NCBI RefSeq assembly: GCF_964253025.1
Contig: NZ_CAXUQC020000001.1
Location: 3,968,001-4,032,000 of the forward strand
Reading direction: 5' to 3'
Source of the DNA: Rhizobacter sp964253025
Lineage (GTDB): Bacteria > Pseudomonadota > Gammaproteobacteria > Burkholderiales > Burkholderiaceae_C
Length of the DNA stretch: 64,000 nt
The notes under the pieces were generated by a model. It was not told the origin of the DNA. It searched no databases and worked only from the letters and a program-made list of their open reading frames with translations. Below are positions 1-8,403 of the stretch, piece by piece. The position numbers and the translations under genes were made by a program. Within the stretch, counting starts at the first letter, position 1. Each line of letters opens with the position of its first letter.

Positions 1-660
1 GACTTCCAGCCACCGGCGCTCCCCGTCGCGACCGGTCAGCTCACGCTCGTAGGCCGTCGGCGCGACGCGGCGCACCACCGTCTCGACGTAGGGCTCGATC
101 TCGCGGCTCGCGCCGGGACCGATGATGTCGGCCACGTTGCGGCCGATGATTTCCTGCTCGGTCAACCCGAAGGTGGCGGCGTACTGCTGGTTGGCGAACT
201 GGCAGGTGAGCGAGCGCGCCTCGAAGTAGGCGATCAGCACCGGCACGTTGTCCGCCAGCAACTTGAACTGGTCGGCCCGGTGGCGGGCCTCGGCATCGGC
301 CAGCATGCGTTCGGTGATGTCGAGGAACACGCAGGCATAGCGGGCGCGGGCCTTGTCCCAGCGGGCCCGCACGTCGAACCACAGGCCACCCGGATGGGTC
401 GGCGTGTCCTTCAAGGACAAGGTGAGATGGAAGTCGCGCTGCAGTGCGAGCGCCGCCTGAAGCTGCGCGAACGAGCCGGGCGTGAGGACGGCCGACCAGA
501 CCCACGACGGATGCGCACCCTCGGCCATGCCGAGGCCTTCGGTGAAGGCCGCCGTCGACGTGAGCACCGCCCCGCTCTCGTCCAGGCAGGCGAGCGCGCA
601 GGGCCAGTCGTCGGGCGCGGGCAGATCGCTGTCGGGCAACGCGCGTGGGTCGTTCATCAT
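1..660 (-). CDS. PAS-domain signalling protein, N-terminal part (cut by window edge)
   Basis: This reading frame stays open from an ATG at 660 to the left edge, giving 220 residues with no stop, so the C-terminus lies outside the window. Two PAS-like units are visible. The first covers about residues 15-115 and ends in the typical exit motif DITER; the second starts near residue 130 and contains LADNVPVLIAYF and FGLTEQEIIGRNVADIIG. PAS sensors of this kind usually feed a histidine kinase, GGDEF or EAL output domain, but the output is not visible here. A second ATG one codon downstream (657) is equally possible. No signal peptide or membrane segment is seen, so a cytoplasmic sensor is inferred. 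Confidence 0.85.
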   Translation of the reverse strand, partial: MMNDPRALPDSDLPAPDDWPCALACLDESGAVLTSTAAFTEGLGMAEGAHPSWVWSAVLTPGSFAQLQAALALQRDFHLTLSLKDTPTHPGGLWFDVRARWDKARARYACVFLDITERMLADAEARHRADQFKLLADNVPVLIAYFEARSLTCQFANQQYAATFGLTEQEIIGRNVADIIGPGASREIEPYVETVVRRVAPTAYERELTGRDGERRWLEV

Positions 661-789
661 GTGGTGGTGGGGGCATCACGCGGGGCGTGATCGAAGCGCG
701 GCAAGCCCTGCCCCGGGCAGCGCATGATATCGCTCACATCGGCCCAGTGACCTTTTCTGAACGTAAAGCGTGCCGCGGCGCCAGCCGGC

Positions 790-1686
790 TCAGCCCTGGG
801 CGAGCACCTCGCGGGCGAGGCAGAGGTCGTCCCAGGCGCGGCCCTTGTCCTCCGGGTTGCGCAGGAGGTAGGCCGGGTGGTAGGTGACGACGAGGGGCAC
901 CCCTTCGAACTGGTGGACGCGGCCGCGCAGCCGGCCGATGGGCTCGTTGCTGCGCAACAGGCTCTGCACCGCGAAGCGTCCCATGGCCAGGATGACGCGC
1001 GGCTTGACCAGCGCAATCTGCCGCACCAGGTAGGGCTCGCAGCGGGCCAGTTCGGTCGGATCGGGATTGCGGTTGCCCGGGGGCCGGCATTTCACCGTGT
1101 TCGCGATGTAGACCTGGCGCGCGGCCTCGGCCGGCTGCCGCGTGAGGCCGAGGGCGGCCAGCATGTTGTCGAGCAGCTGGCCGGACTTGCCGACGAACGG
1201 CTCGCCCTGGCGGTCCTCCTGCTCACCGGGCGCCTCGCCCACCACCATCCAGTGGGCACTGGCGTGGCCCACGCCGAACACCGTCCGGGTGCGGCCCTCG
1301 CACAGCGCGCAGGCGGTGCAATTGGCCACCGCGTCTTCGAGCGCCTCCCAGCCCATGCCGGCGACGCCGCCTACCGGGTCCCCGACCGGTGCCACCGGCT
1401 CGCGCAACCGCACCGGCCGCGAGACTGCGGCAACCGGCTCGGCATCCGGCGCGGGCGCCTCGCGACCGGGCCGCGCCGGTGCAGCGTCGGAGGCGGCGGG
1501 CGGGGTCATCGGCCGCAGGGCCTCCGTGCCAGCACGCGGCACGGGCGCCGCCGCAGCGGGCGCGGCCTCCACCGCATCGGCCTGCAGGGGCGACGTGGAG
1601 GCGGCATCGGGCACGGGCGGCCGCCACAGGCGGATGCCCATCTCCTTCAACATTGCCGCCTGACGCTCGCTCACCACCATCGTCAC
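790..1686 (-). CDS. udg: Uracil-DNA glycosylase, family 4 (Fe-S type)
   Basis: Removes uracil from DNA as the first step of base excision repair. The catalytic domain fills about residues 113-298. It carries the GEAPG motif (150-154), the HPAYLL motif (270-275), and four cysteines placed as 4Fe-4S ligands (C123, C126, C200, C216); C129 is extra. Residues 25-110 are an Ala/Pro-rich, low-complexity extension that is not part of the core fold, so the protein is longer (298 aa) than the roughly 200 aa of thermophilic family members. The start overlaps the stop of rimI by 4 bp, giving a tsaB-rimI-udg operon with translational coupling. An ATG two codons downstream is also usable. Confidence 0.93.
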   Translation of the reverse strand: MTMVVSERQAAMLKEMGIRLWRPPVPDAASTSPLQADAVEAAPAAAAPVPRAGTEALRPMTPPAASDAAPARPGREAPAPDAEPVAAVSRPVRLREPVAPVGDPVGGVAGMGWEALEDAVANCTACALCEGRTRTVFGVGHASAHWMVVGEAPGEQEDRQGEPFVGKSGQLLDNMLAALGLTRQPAEAARQVYIANTVKCRPPGNRNPDPTELARCEPYLVRQIALVKPRVILAMGRFAVQSLLRSNEPIGRLRGRVHQFEGVPLVVTYHPAYLLRNPEDKGRAWDDLCLAREVLAQG

Positions 1687-2168
1687 TCCGTCGTCGCCGT
1701 CTTCAGACTCATCACCACTGCATCTTCCCGCCCCGGCACCCCTGGGGGCAGCGGGTAGTAGTCACGCCGAACGCCCACCGGCACGAAGCCGTAGCGCTGG
1801 TACAGCGCCCGCGCGCGGTCGTTGCTCTCGCGCACCTCGAGCCAGAGCTGCAGCGCGTCGCGGGCCCGGCAGATGTCCACCAGACGGTCGAGCATCGCGC
1901 GGCCGTGGCCCCGGCCCTGCACCGCTGGCGCCACCGTGAGGTTCAGCAGGTGCATTTCCTCATAGCCGTCCATGGCGATGAAGTAGCCGAGGACCCCTTG
2001 GTCGGGCGACATCAGCAACCAGGCCTCGTACCCGGAGGCGATGGAGTCGATGAAGTTGCCTCGCGTCCAGGGGACGCTGTAGGCCACCTGCTCGATGGCC
2101 AGCACCGCATCCAGCTGCATCACCGTCATCGGCCGCCATTGTCGTTGATCCCGGACCGACGGCTTCAA
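1683..2168 (-). CDS. rimI: Ribosomal protein S18-alanine N-acetyltransferase RimI
   Basis: A GNAT-fold enzyme that transfers acetyl from acetyl-CoA to the N-terminal alanine of ribosomal protein S18. The 161 residues show the acetyl-CoA pyrophosphate loop QGRGHG (84-89), the LEVRESN strand (110-116) typical of RimI, and the LYQRYGF helix (122-128). It overlaps tsaB upstream and udg downstream by 4 bp each, so the three are probably co-transcribed and translationally coupled. Pairing of rimI with tsaB is common in proteobacteria. RimI is assigned over other GNAT enzymes because of these motifs and this neighbour. Confidence 0.93.
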   Translation of the reverse strand: MKPSVRDQRQWRPMTVMQLDAVLAIEQVAYSVPWTRGNFIDSIASGYEAWLLMSPDQGVLGYFIAMDGYEEMHLLNLTVAPAVQGRGHGRAMLDRLVDICRARDALQLWLEVRESNDRARALYQRYGFVPVGVRRDYYPLPPGVPGREDAVVMSLKTATTE

Positions 2169-2899
2169 GCGCCACCTCCCGCGGCGGCCTCGTGGGAGCG
2201 CTGCGCCTCGCGCTCGGCCGTGGTCTGAGCCACCTTGTCACGCACATAGACGGGCAGCGCAAGCGCGGCATCGACCGCGGCGCCCGCCTTCCACTGCATG
2301 CGGGCGACGCGAAGCAAGGCCTGCACGCGCGAGCGGGCCGCGGGCACGGTCGTCATGCCGCCCGGCAGGCCGAGGGCGGAGCCGAACGCGCTGAGCGCGG
2401 ACCCGGCGACCGCCCGGGGCAGCTCGGCCTGCCAGCGGGCGGCGAGCGCCGCCGGATCGAACAGCGCCGGGGCTTCCAGTGCGGTCCAGCGTTCCTCGTC
2501 CCAGCGGTACGGCGCGGCATAGGCCTGCCCCATGCGCGCATCCATGGCGACCCAGAGCGTGGCGGGCGCCGCATCGCCGAGCTGAGCCCGCGCGTCGTCG
2601 GCCACCAGCATCAGGCTGTCGACCGGCACCACCGGCTTGCCGGCGCCGAGCGCCAGCCCCTGCGCCACCGAGCAGGCGGTTCGCAGGCCGGTGAAGGCAC
2701 CCGGTCCGGCCCCGAAAGCGATGGCATCGACGTCGCCGAGCGCCACGCCCGCTTCGGCCAGCAATGCCATGACGTCGGGCACCAGACGGGCAGAGGCCAG
2801 CGCCCCGCCCTCGGACTCCCGAACGACGCTGCCCGATGGCGTGCCGAGCGCAATGCTCATCAGATCGGTCGAGGTGTCGAAGGCGAGCAAGGTGTTCAT
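2165..2899 (-). CDS. tsaB: tRNA threonylcarbamoyladenosine biosynthesis protein TsaB
   Basis: Partner of TsaD and TsaE in making t6A37 on ANN-decoding tRNAs. It is an ASKHA-fold protein: the phosphate-1-like motif DTST lies at 8-11 and the signature GAGPGAFTGLR at 63-73. Length (244 aa) is normal. It is the first gene of a tsaB-rimI-udg operon. The Sua5/TsaC enzyme that makes the threonylcarbamoyl-AMP substrate is encoded 3 kb away on the same strand (5651-6649). The divergent gene is dacB, with 173 bp between the two starts. Confidence 0.95.
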   Translation of the reverse strand: MNTLLAFDTSTDLMSIALGTPSGSVVRESEGGALASARLVPDVMALLAEAGVALGDVDAIAFGAGPGAFTGLRTACSVAQGLALGAGKPVVPVDSLMLVADDARAQLGDAAPATLWVAMDARMGQAYAAPYRWDEERWTALEAPALFDPAALAARWQAELPRAVAGSALSAFGSALGLPGGMTTVPAARSRVQALLRVARMQWKAGAAVDAALALPVYVRDKVAQTTAEREAQRSHEAAAGGGA

Positions 2900-2937
2900 C
2901 CCTCAAGTCTAGTGTCCTGTCCCACAAATAACTGGCA

Positions 2938-2966
2938 TTGAGATTCGAGCAAGCGGTGATGATCAT
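2938..2966 (+). promoter_or_regulatory. Possible sigma70 promoter for dacB
   Basis: TTGAGA at 2938-2943 and GATCAT at 2961-2966 are 17 bp apart, matching five and four of six consensus bases. The predicted transcript would begin near 2973, about 100 nt before the dacB start. No better pair was seen in this divergent spacer. Confidence 0.3.
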
Positions 2967-3072
2967 GCGGCGTTGTGAGGGGGCGGCCTGGTCGAACCCC
3001 TTCGGGGCGTGCCCGAACGGCGGGCGTCCCTCGCACCACCGTCACGTCACGCCTGCGTGCGATCATCGACGC

Positions 3073-4485
3073 ATGAGAAAGCCGATGTTCCTGCGCGCCG
3101 CGGCCGCGCTGGCCTGCACCCTTGCGGCCGCCTTGCCGACGCTTGCCGCAACGCCCCTCCCGCCCGAAGTCGAAGCCGCCCTGGCACGTGCCAACGTGCC
3201 GCCCGAACACCTGGTGGTGCTGGTTCAGGAAGTGGGGCAGCCACTGCCGCGCCTGAGCTGGCAGCCGCACCAGCCGGTGAATGCCGCCTCCCTCCAGAAG
3301 CTGCTGACCACCGCCGCGGCGCTCGACCTGCTCGGCCCGGCCTGGCAGTGGCGCACGCCGGTGTGGGTGGAGGGCGAGGTGCGCGGCAACGTGCTCAAGG
3401 GCTCGCTGTACATCAAGGGCAGCGGCGACCCGAAACTCGTGGTGGAGCGCGTGTGGCAACTGCTGCGCCGCGTGCAGCAGCTGGGCATCCGACGCATCGA
3501 AGGCGACATCGTGCTGGACCGCAGTGCCTTCGCGTTGCCGGCGCACGATGCGGCGGCCTTCGACAACGAGCCCTACCGACCGTCGAACGCCGGCCCGGAT
3601 GCGCTGCTGGTCAACTACAAGTCGGTGACGTACGGCTTCACCCCGGTCCCGGGCCGCCAGGTGGCAGCGATCAGCGCCGACGTGCCGCTCGACGGTGTGC
3701 GCGCGGACGACACGGTGCCGCTCACCAAGGGAGCGTGCGACGACTGGCGTGGCGAACTCCGCGCCGACTTCACCCGGCCCGACCGCGTGCGCTTCACGGG
3801 CGGCTACCCCGCCAGTTGCGGCACGCGCGAGTGGTCGGTGGCGCCTGCGGACCCGCAGCGCTTCAGCGAGCGGGCCATTGCCGGCATGTGGAGGGAACTC
3901 GGCGGCCGCCTGGATGGCCAGGTGCGCGCGGGCACGGCGCCCCCCGTGGCGCCGACGCTGGAGTTCGCCTCTCCCCCCCTGGCCGAAGTGGTGCGCGACA
4001 TCAACAAGTTCAGCAACAACGTGATGGCCCAGCAGCTCTTCCTGACGCTCGGCCTCACGCAGCGCGGCATCGGTTCGCCCGAGGCGGCGCAGGTGGTGCT
4101 GCGCCAGTGGCTGATCGACCGCTTCGGCGACCACGCGGCCGGCACGGTGCTCGACAACGGCTCCGGGCTCTCGCGGGACGCGCGAGTCACCGCACAGTTG
4201 CTGGCGCGTGTGCTGCAGGCGAGCTGGATGGGGCCTGCGATGCCGGAGCTCATGAGCTCGTTGCCGGTCAGCGGCGTGGACGGCACGATGCGCCGCACGC
4301 GCAATGCCAATGCCGGCCGCGCCCACCTGAAGACGGGCTCATTGCGCGATGTCACGGGCATCGCGGGCTACGTGCTGGGTGCGTCGGGGCGCCGCCACGT
4401 GCTGGTGGCGGTGATCAACCATCCGAATGCGGGCGCAGCCCGGCCGGCCCTCGAGGCGCTGGCCCAGTGGACCGGCAACCTCTAG
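3073..4485 (+). CDS. dacB: D-alanyl-D-alanine carboxypeptidase/endopeptidase (PBP4 type)
   Basis: Class C penicillin-binding protein (peptidase S13) that trims or cleaves peptidoglycan peptides in the periplasm. The start at 3073 is chosen because it opens directly into a signal peptide (basic MRKPMFLR, then an Ala/Leu core, cleavage near residues 25-26). All three active-site motifs are present: S73-L-Q-K76, S314-N-N316 and K420-T-G422. The 470 aa and the long insert between the first two motifs fit PBP4. The open frame extends upstream to 2938, but that part is arginine-rich and has no signal peptide. It is transcribed alone and converges on the lipoprotein gene at 4597. Confidence 0.94.
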   Translation: MRKPMFLRAAAALACTLAAALPTLAATPLPPEVEAALARANVPPEHLVVLVQEVGQPLPRLSWQPHQPVNAASLQKLLTTAAALDLLGPAWQWRTPVWVEGEVRGNVLKGSLYIKGSGDPKLVVERVWQLLRRVQQLGIRRIEGDIVLDRSAFALPAHDAAAFDNEPYRPSNAGPDALLVNYKSVTYGFTPVPGRQVAAISADVPLDGVRADDTVPLTKGACDDWRGELRADFTRPDRVRFTGGYPASCGTREWSVAPADPQRFSERAIAGMWRELGGRLDGQVRAGTAPPVAPTLEFASPPLAEVVRDINKFSNNVMAQQLFLTLGLTQRGIGSPEAAQVVLRQWLIDRFGDHAAGTVLDNGSGLSRDARVTAQLLARVLQASWMGPAMPELMSSLPVSGVDGTMRRTRNANAGRAHLKTGSLRDVTGIAGYVLGASGRRHVLVAVINHPNAGAARPALEALAQWTGNL

Positions 4486-4571
4486 CAAACGGGGCCGCTG
4501 CCGCCTCACGGCGGCGGACGGCGGACTGCGGCCGGGGTGAGCCGGCCAGCCGGGCCGTCCCGGCCGAGCCC

Positions 4572-4590
4572 GCGGCGGCAGGGCCGCCGC
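4572..4590. terminator. GC-rich hairpin between convergent genes
   Basis: GCGGCGGC (4572-4579) pairs perfectly with GCCGCCGC (4583-4590) around a 3-nt loop. It lies between the stop of dacB and the stop of the convergent lipoprotein gene. There is no T-run, so it may only help stop transcription or protect 3' ends. Confidence 0.35.
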
Positions 4591-4596
4591 TTCAGA

Positions 4597-5607
4597 TCAC
4601 AACGGGTTGCCGGTGATGCGGGTGACGGCATCCAGGCCGAGCTGCAGGTGCGTCGCGACGCCGAACTGCATGCGACCGGCCCACAGGTTGGTCAGCCGCG
4701 GGTCGGTGGCCGACGTGGACGTGCAGGTATCGAGGTCCGCATCGGCCATCGGGGTCGTGGTGCCGGCGACCACACAGGCAGGGTTCACGCGGTCGCCGAT
4801 GGCGGTGTAGGCCGCGTCGACGTTGCGGCGGTACTTCTCGATCTGCTGGTCCACCTCGAGCACGGCGCCGCTGCGACCGCCCCCGTTGGGATCGTCGCTC
4901 AGGCGATCGTTCAGGCCGTCGTTGAACGCCTTGGAGATGGTGTCGAGCACCTTGCGGCGGGCGGTCGCGTCGGCATCCGTGCCGGTGGGCGCCAGCGGAG
5001 CGGTGCTCAGGTTGTGCACGGTGGTGATGAGCACCTTCGGGCCGCGGTCGACGACCTCGAACGCGAGGCTGCCCAGGTCGCGGCCCAGGTTGAAGGCGGC
5101 GGTCTGCAGGGTGGTGAGGTCGTTGCCTGCGGCCGTGGGATTGGCCTCGTACATCGCCACCAGATCGTGCGCACCGACCATGATCGTGACCAGGTCGCCG
5201 GTGGCCAGGGGCGTCGCCGCATGGAAGGCGTTGACCTTGGCACGCGCGCCGGCCACGGTCTCGCCCACGACGGCCTTCATCTGCGCCTGCGGCTTGATGG
5301 CGGTGCCGGTGCATTCGCCGAAGCCGAGGCCGTATTGGGTGGCGACGACCTGGATCCAGGCCGGATTCACCGCGCATGGCGCGTAGGCCGGCGTCGTGGC
5401 CGTGGCGGCCAGGGGGTTGTTGACGGTGTACTGCGTGCCGTCCGGGTTGATCAGGGTGTTCTCGTCGCCGAAGCTCACGATGCGCGTCGCCCGGAAGGTC
5501 TCCTTCTGGTCGCCTCCACCGCAGGCGGCAAGGAGCAGCGAACCGAGGACGGCCGCAGCCACAGGTGTGCGCCCGAAGGCCTTGAGGACATCACCGGAAA
5601 AGATCAT
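4597..5607 (-). CDS. SGNH-hydrolase-like lipoprotein, catalytic serine apparently replaced
   Basis: A 336-aa exported lipoprotein of uncertain function. The start at 5607 is chosen because GGAG lies 6 nt upstream and the product opens with a lipoprotein signal (LLAAC, C29). An upstream start would add 20 residues. After the lipobox the first strand reads IVSFGDEN (43-50). This resembles the GDSxS block I of SGNH/GDSL esterases, but Glu49 stands where the nucleophilic serine belongs. A block III-like IMVGAHDL and a late histidine (about 320, in FGVATH) fit the rest of the fold. Whether it is a pseudo-enzyme is inference; the fold call rests on these blocks. No operon partner is evident: sua5, on the same strand, ends 44 bp upstream. 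Confidence 0.7.
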   Translation of the reverse strand: MIFSGDVLKAFGRTPVAAAVLGSLLLAACGGGDQKETFRATRIVSFGDENTLINPDGTQYTVNNPLAATATTPAYAPCAVNPAWIQVVATQYGLGFGECTGTAIKPQAQMKAVVGETVAGARAKVNAFHAATPLATGDLVTIMVGAHDLVAMYEANPTAAGNDLTTLQTAAFNLGRDLGSLAFEVVDRGPKVLITTVHNLSTAPLAPTGTDADATARRKVLDTISKAFNDGLNDRLSDDPNGGGRSGAVLEVDQQIEKYRRNVDAAYTAIGDRVNPACVVAGTTTPMADADLDTCTSTSATDPRLTNLWAGRMQFGVATHLQLGLDAVTRITGNPL

Positions 5608-5650
5608 GAACGCTCCAAAAACTTGAGAAAGGCCGGGCCGGACAACGGTG

Positions 5651-6649
5651 TCACGACGCGGCAGCACGGGTCAGCCGGTCCCGCACGCCATCCCATTCGG
5701 GGGTGGCGGGAGGCGCTTCGACCCAGATCAGAGACACCCCCTGGGCGTCGAGTTCACGCAGGACCGAAAAGAGTTCCTGCGCGGCCTGCTCGGGCCGCTC
5801 CGGCATGGCGCGGTAGAGCGCCTTGCCGGCGACCTTGGCCGGCACCGTGCGGCAATATACCGCCAGCTTCAAGGGCGTGCCGTCGAGCATCTCCAGGGCG
5901 GCCCGCAACATGGGGGCTGCCATCAGGCGCAGCTTCGCGCGCGGGGCATAGTGCGCGTCCAGGGTGCCGGAGGCACGGGGAGCTGCGGCGTCGCGGTCGA
6001 GGAGTCGCTCGCCGGCAGCCGCCTCCAGCTGCGCGCGGGTGATCACGCCCGGCCGCAGCAGGACGGGCCGGCCGCGAGAGCAGTCGACGATGCTCGACTC
6101 GATGCCGACCTGGCACGGGCCGCCATCCAGCACCAGCAGACCCGGATCGAATTCGTCGAGCACGTGGTCGGCGCGCGTCGGGCTGATGCGGCCGAAGCGG
6201 TTGGCGCTGGGCGCCGCGACACCGGCCACGCCCCGCTCGCGCGCGGCGAGCAGCAGTGCATGCGCCACCGGATGCGCCGGGCAGCGCAGGCCCACGGTGT
6301 CTTGCCCACCAGCTGCCGCGGCCGCCATGCCGGGCGCGCGCGGCACGATGACCGTGAGCGGCCCGGGCCAGAAGGCCTGGGCCAGCCGCTGGGCGACCGG
6401 CGGCCAGTCGGCCGCAAAGGCTCGCGCATCGGCTGCCTGGGCCACATGAACGATCAGGGGATGGTCCGCCGGCCGGCCCTTGAGCGCGAAGACCTTGGCC
6501 ACGGCCGCGTCGTCGTCGGCCCGCGCGCCGAGCCCATACACCGTCTCGGTGGGCAGCGCCACGAGTTCGCCCTCGGCCAGGGCCTGGGCCGCGCGGGCAA
6601 TGGCCGCAGGGTCGTGTCCGTCGAGCCGCACGGGCAGGCTCCGGTTCAC
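5651..6649 (-). CDS. tsaC: L-threonylcarbamoyladenylate synthase (Sua5-type TsaC)
   Basis: Makes threonylcarbamoyl-AMP from threonine, bicarbonate and ATP for tRNA t6A37. The YrdC domain (about 1-205) has LPTETVYGLG (32-41), the K57-G-R59 motif, SAN (148-150) and GIESSIVD (182-189). A further domain of about 100 residues (230-332) makes it the longer Sua5 form and not the short YrdC form. The start is a GTG at 6649 that overlaps the purK stop in a GTGA, implying coupling; longer open frames upstream lie inside purK and are shadows. It closes a purE-purK-sua5 operon. Confidence 0.93.
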   Translation of the reverse strand: MNRSLPVRLDGHDPAAIARAAQALAEGELVALPTETVYGLGARADDDAAVAKVFALKGRPADHPLIVHVAQAADARAFAADWPPVAQRLAQAFWPGPLTVIVPRAPGMAAAAAGGQDTVGLRCPAHPVAHALLLAARERGVAGVAAPSANRFGRISPTRADHVLDEFDPGLLVLDGGPCQVGIESSIVDCSRGRPVLLRPGVITRAQLEAAAGERLLDRDAAAPRASGTLDAHYAPRAKLRLMAAPMLRAALEMLDGTPLKLAVYCRTVPAKVAGKALYRAMPERPEQAAQELFSVLRELDAQGVSLIWVEAPPATPEWDGVRDRLTRAAAS

Positions 6650-7815
6650 CAGGCCGCGAGGCCGAGCAACTCGGCCGCGCGCAAGGCCACGTCGCGCGCC
6701 TCGGCCGGCGAGGCGGCCGTGACGTTCAGATGGCCCATCTTGCGGCCCGGCCGCGCTTCGGTCTTGCCGTAGAGGTGCAGGTGGACACCCGGCAGGGCCA
6801 GCACGTGCTGCCACGGCGGTTCGACGGGTTCGGTGCCACCTGCGGTGAACCAGAGGTCGCCCAGCAGGTTCAGCATGACGGCACTCGAATGCAGGCGCGG
6901 CGCGACGAGCGGTGCGCCGGTCAGCGCACGCACCTGCAGATCGAACTGGGAGAGGTCGCAGGCATCGAGGGTGTAGTGGCCGGAGTTGTGCGGCCGCGGC
7001 GCCATTTCGTTGGCCACCAGGCGGCCATCCGCCAGCACGAAGAACTCAACGCACAGCACGCCCACATAGCCGAGCGTGGCAGCGATGCGTCCGGCCGCGT
7101 CGACGGCCTGTTGCTGTACTTCGGGCGTGACGTCCGGCGCCGGCACCTGCGTGACGGCAAGGATGCCCTCGCGATGCAGGTTCTGCTGCAGCGGGAAGTG
7201 AACGAGTTCACCTGCGGCCCCGCGCGCCACGATCACGCTCACCTCGTAGGCGAGCGCCAGGCGCTTCTCGAGCACGCAGGGCACCTGCTTCAGCTCGGCC
7301 CAGGCGGCCGCCAATGCCTCGGGGGTGTCCACCCGCACCTGACCCTTGCCGTCGTAGCCGAGCCGGGAGGTCTTGAGGATGCCCGGCAGCAGGTCGGCAT
7401 CCACGGCGGCCAGCTGGGCGGCCGTTTCGATCACGGCGTGCGGTGCGCAGGGCACGCCGCAGGCCACGATGTGCGCCTTTTCCACGGCGCGGTCCTGGCA
7501 GGTGGCGACCGCTTCCCCCGAGGGCGCCACCGGACGCTGCGCGGCCAGCGTGCGCAGGGAGTCGGCAGGGACGTTCTCGAACTCGGTGGTGATGGCGGCG
7601 CACAGGCGCGCCAGCTCGGCCAGGCCCGCGGCATCGCGGTAGCCGGCGCGCACGTGATGGTGCGACACCGTGCCGGCCGGACTGTCGGCGTCGGCATCGA
7701 GCACTGCCGTGAAGTAGCCGGCCTGCTGCGCGGCATGGGCGAACATGCGACCGAGCTGGCCGCCGCCCATCACGCCGAGGGTCGCGCCGGGCGCGATGAA
7801 GGGAATCGTGGACAC
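6646..7815 (-). CDS. purK: N5-carboxyaminoimidazole ribonucleotide synthase PurK
   Basis: ATP-dependent carboxylation of AIR to N5-CAIR in purine synthesis. The protein is an ATP-grasp enzyme of 389 aa. Its N-terminal Rossmann-like loop is GGGQLGRM (17-24), the grasp region includes KTSRLGYDGKGQ, and the metal/ATP end block is NEMAPRPHNSGHYT. It starts 13 bp after purE, which supplies the mutase for the next step, and overlaps the sua5 start by 4 bp, so purE-purK-sua5 form one transcription unit. Confidence 0.97.
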   Translation of the reverse strand: MSTIPFIAPGATLGVMGGGQLGRMFAHAAQQAGYFTAVLDADADSPAGTVSHHHVRAGYRDAAGLAELARLCAAITTEFENVPADSLRTLAAQRPVAPSGEAVATCQDRAVEKAHIVACGVPCAPHAVIETAAQLAAVDADLLPGILKTSRLGYDGKGQVRVDTPEALAAAWAELKQVPCVLEKRLALAYEVSVIVARGAAGELVHFPLQQNLHREGILAVTQVPAPDVTPEVQQQAVDAAGRIAATLGYVGVLCVEFFVLADGRLVANEMAPRPHNSGHYTLDACDLSQFDLQVRALTGAPLVAPRLHSSAVMLNLLGDLWFTAGGTEPVEPPWQHVLALPGVHLHLYGKTEARPGRKMGHLNVTAASPAEARDVALRAAELLGLAAW

Positions 7816-7828
7816 GGGGCGCTTCAGC

Positions 7829-8323
7829 TTATTTCAGGTCGGCCGTCATGGCACGGGCGGCTTCCGTCTGGCGGGCGCGGTAGGCCTCGAGCCGGCTGCG
7901 CAGTTCGGGCTGCTCGCTGGCCAGCATCGCAACCGCGAACAAGGCGGCGTTCGCCGCACCGGCCGTGCCGATGGCGAAGGTGGCGACCGGAATGCCCTTG
8001 GGCATCTGGACGATGGAGTGCAGGGAGTCGACCCCTTGCAAGTGGCGGCTGGCCACCGGCACGCCGAGCACCGGCACGGTGGTCTTGGCGGCCAGCATGC
8101 CCGGCAGGTGTGCCGCACCGCCGGCACCGGCGATGATGGCGCGCAGGCCGCGGCCCGCGGCGGCATCGGCGTAGGCGAACATGTCGTCGGGCATGCGGTG
8201 GGCCGAGACCACCCGCGCTTCGAAGGGAATGCCGAACTCGGCGAGAATCTCGGTGGCGAGGCGGAGGGTTTCCCAGTCGCTGCTGGACCCCATCACCACG
8301 CCAACCACGGGGGCGCTGCTCAA
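7829..8323 (-). CDS. purE: N5-CAIR mutase PurE (class I)
   Basis: Converts N5-CAIR to CAIR in de novo purine synthesis. Motifs are GSSSD (12-16), SAHR (40-43) and GAGGAAHLPGM (66-76), with the lysine, not the class II, version of the active site. The start is a TTG at 8323, with GGAG 6 nt upstream, giving 164 aa, the normal class I length. A GTG at 8383 would add 20 residues unlike PurE, and a possible -10 box lies within that extra stretch. First gene of purE-purK-sua5; the divergent cnoX starts at 8404. Confidence 0.93.
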   Translation of the reverse strand: MSSAPVVGVVMGSSSDWETLRLATEILAEFGIPFEARVVSAHRMPDDMFAYADAAAGRGLRAIIAGAGGAAHLPGMLAAKTTVPVLGVPVASRHLQGVDSLHSIVQMPKGIPVATFAIGTAGAANAALFAVAMLASEQPELRSRLEAYRARQTEAARAMTADLK

Positions 8324-8352
8324 GGCTCGCTCCAAGTGCTGAACAGACCCGG

Positions 8353-8358
8353 ATTGTA
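8353..8358 (-). promoter_or_regulatory. Possible -10 box for purE-purK-sua5
   Basis: The minus strand reads TACAAT here, one base from the sigma70 -10 consensus and 30 bp before the TTG start of purE. No good -35 was found 17 bp upstream, so an activator or an extended -10 may be needed. Its place argues against translation from the GTG at 8383. Confidence 0.35.
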
Positions 8359-8403
8359 GGCGGCCCGCGCCCGCCCTCCTCACTGCCCGACGGCTGAGAC
8401 ACC

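Noticed and set aside
2909..2935. Short AT-richer string (TAGTGTCCTGTCCC...) that reminded me of an insertion-sequence end
   Set aside because: No matching inverted end, transposase fragment or target duplication was found nearby, and the spacer is only 173 bp.
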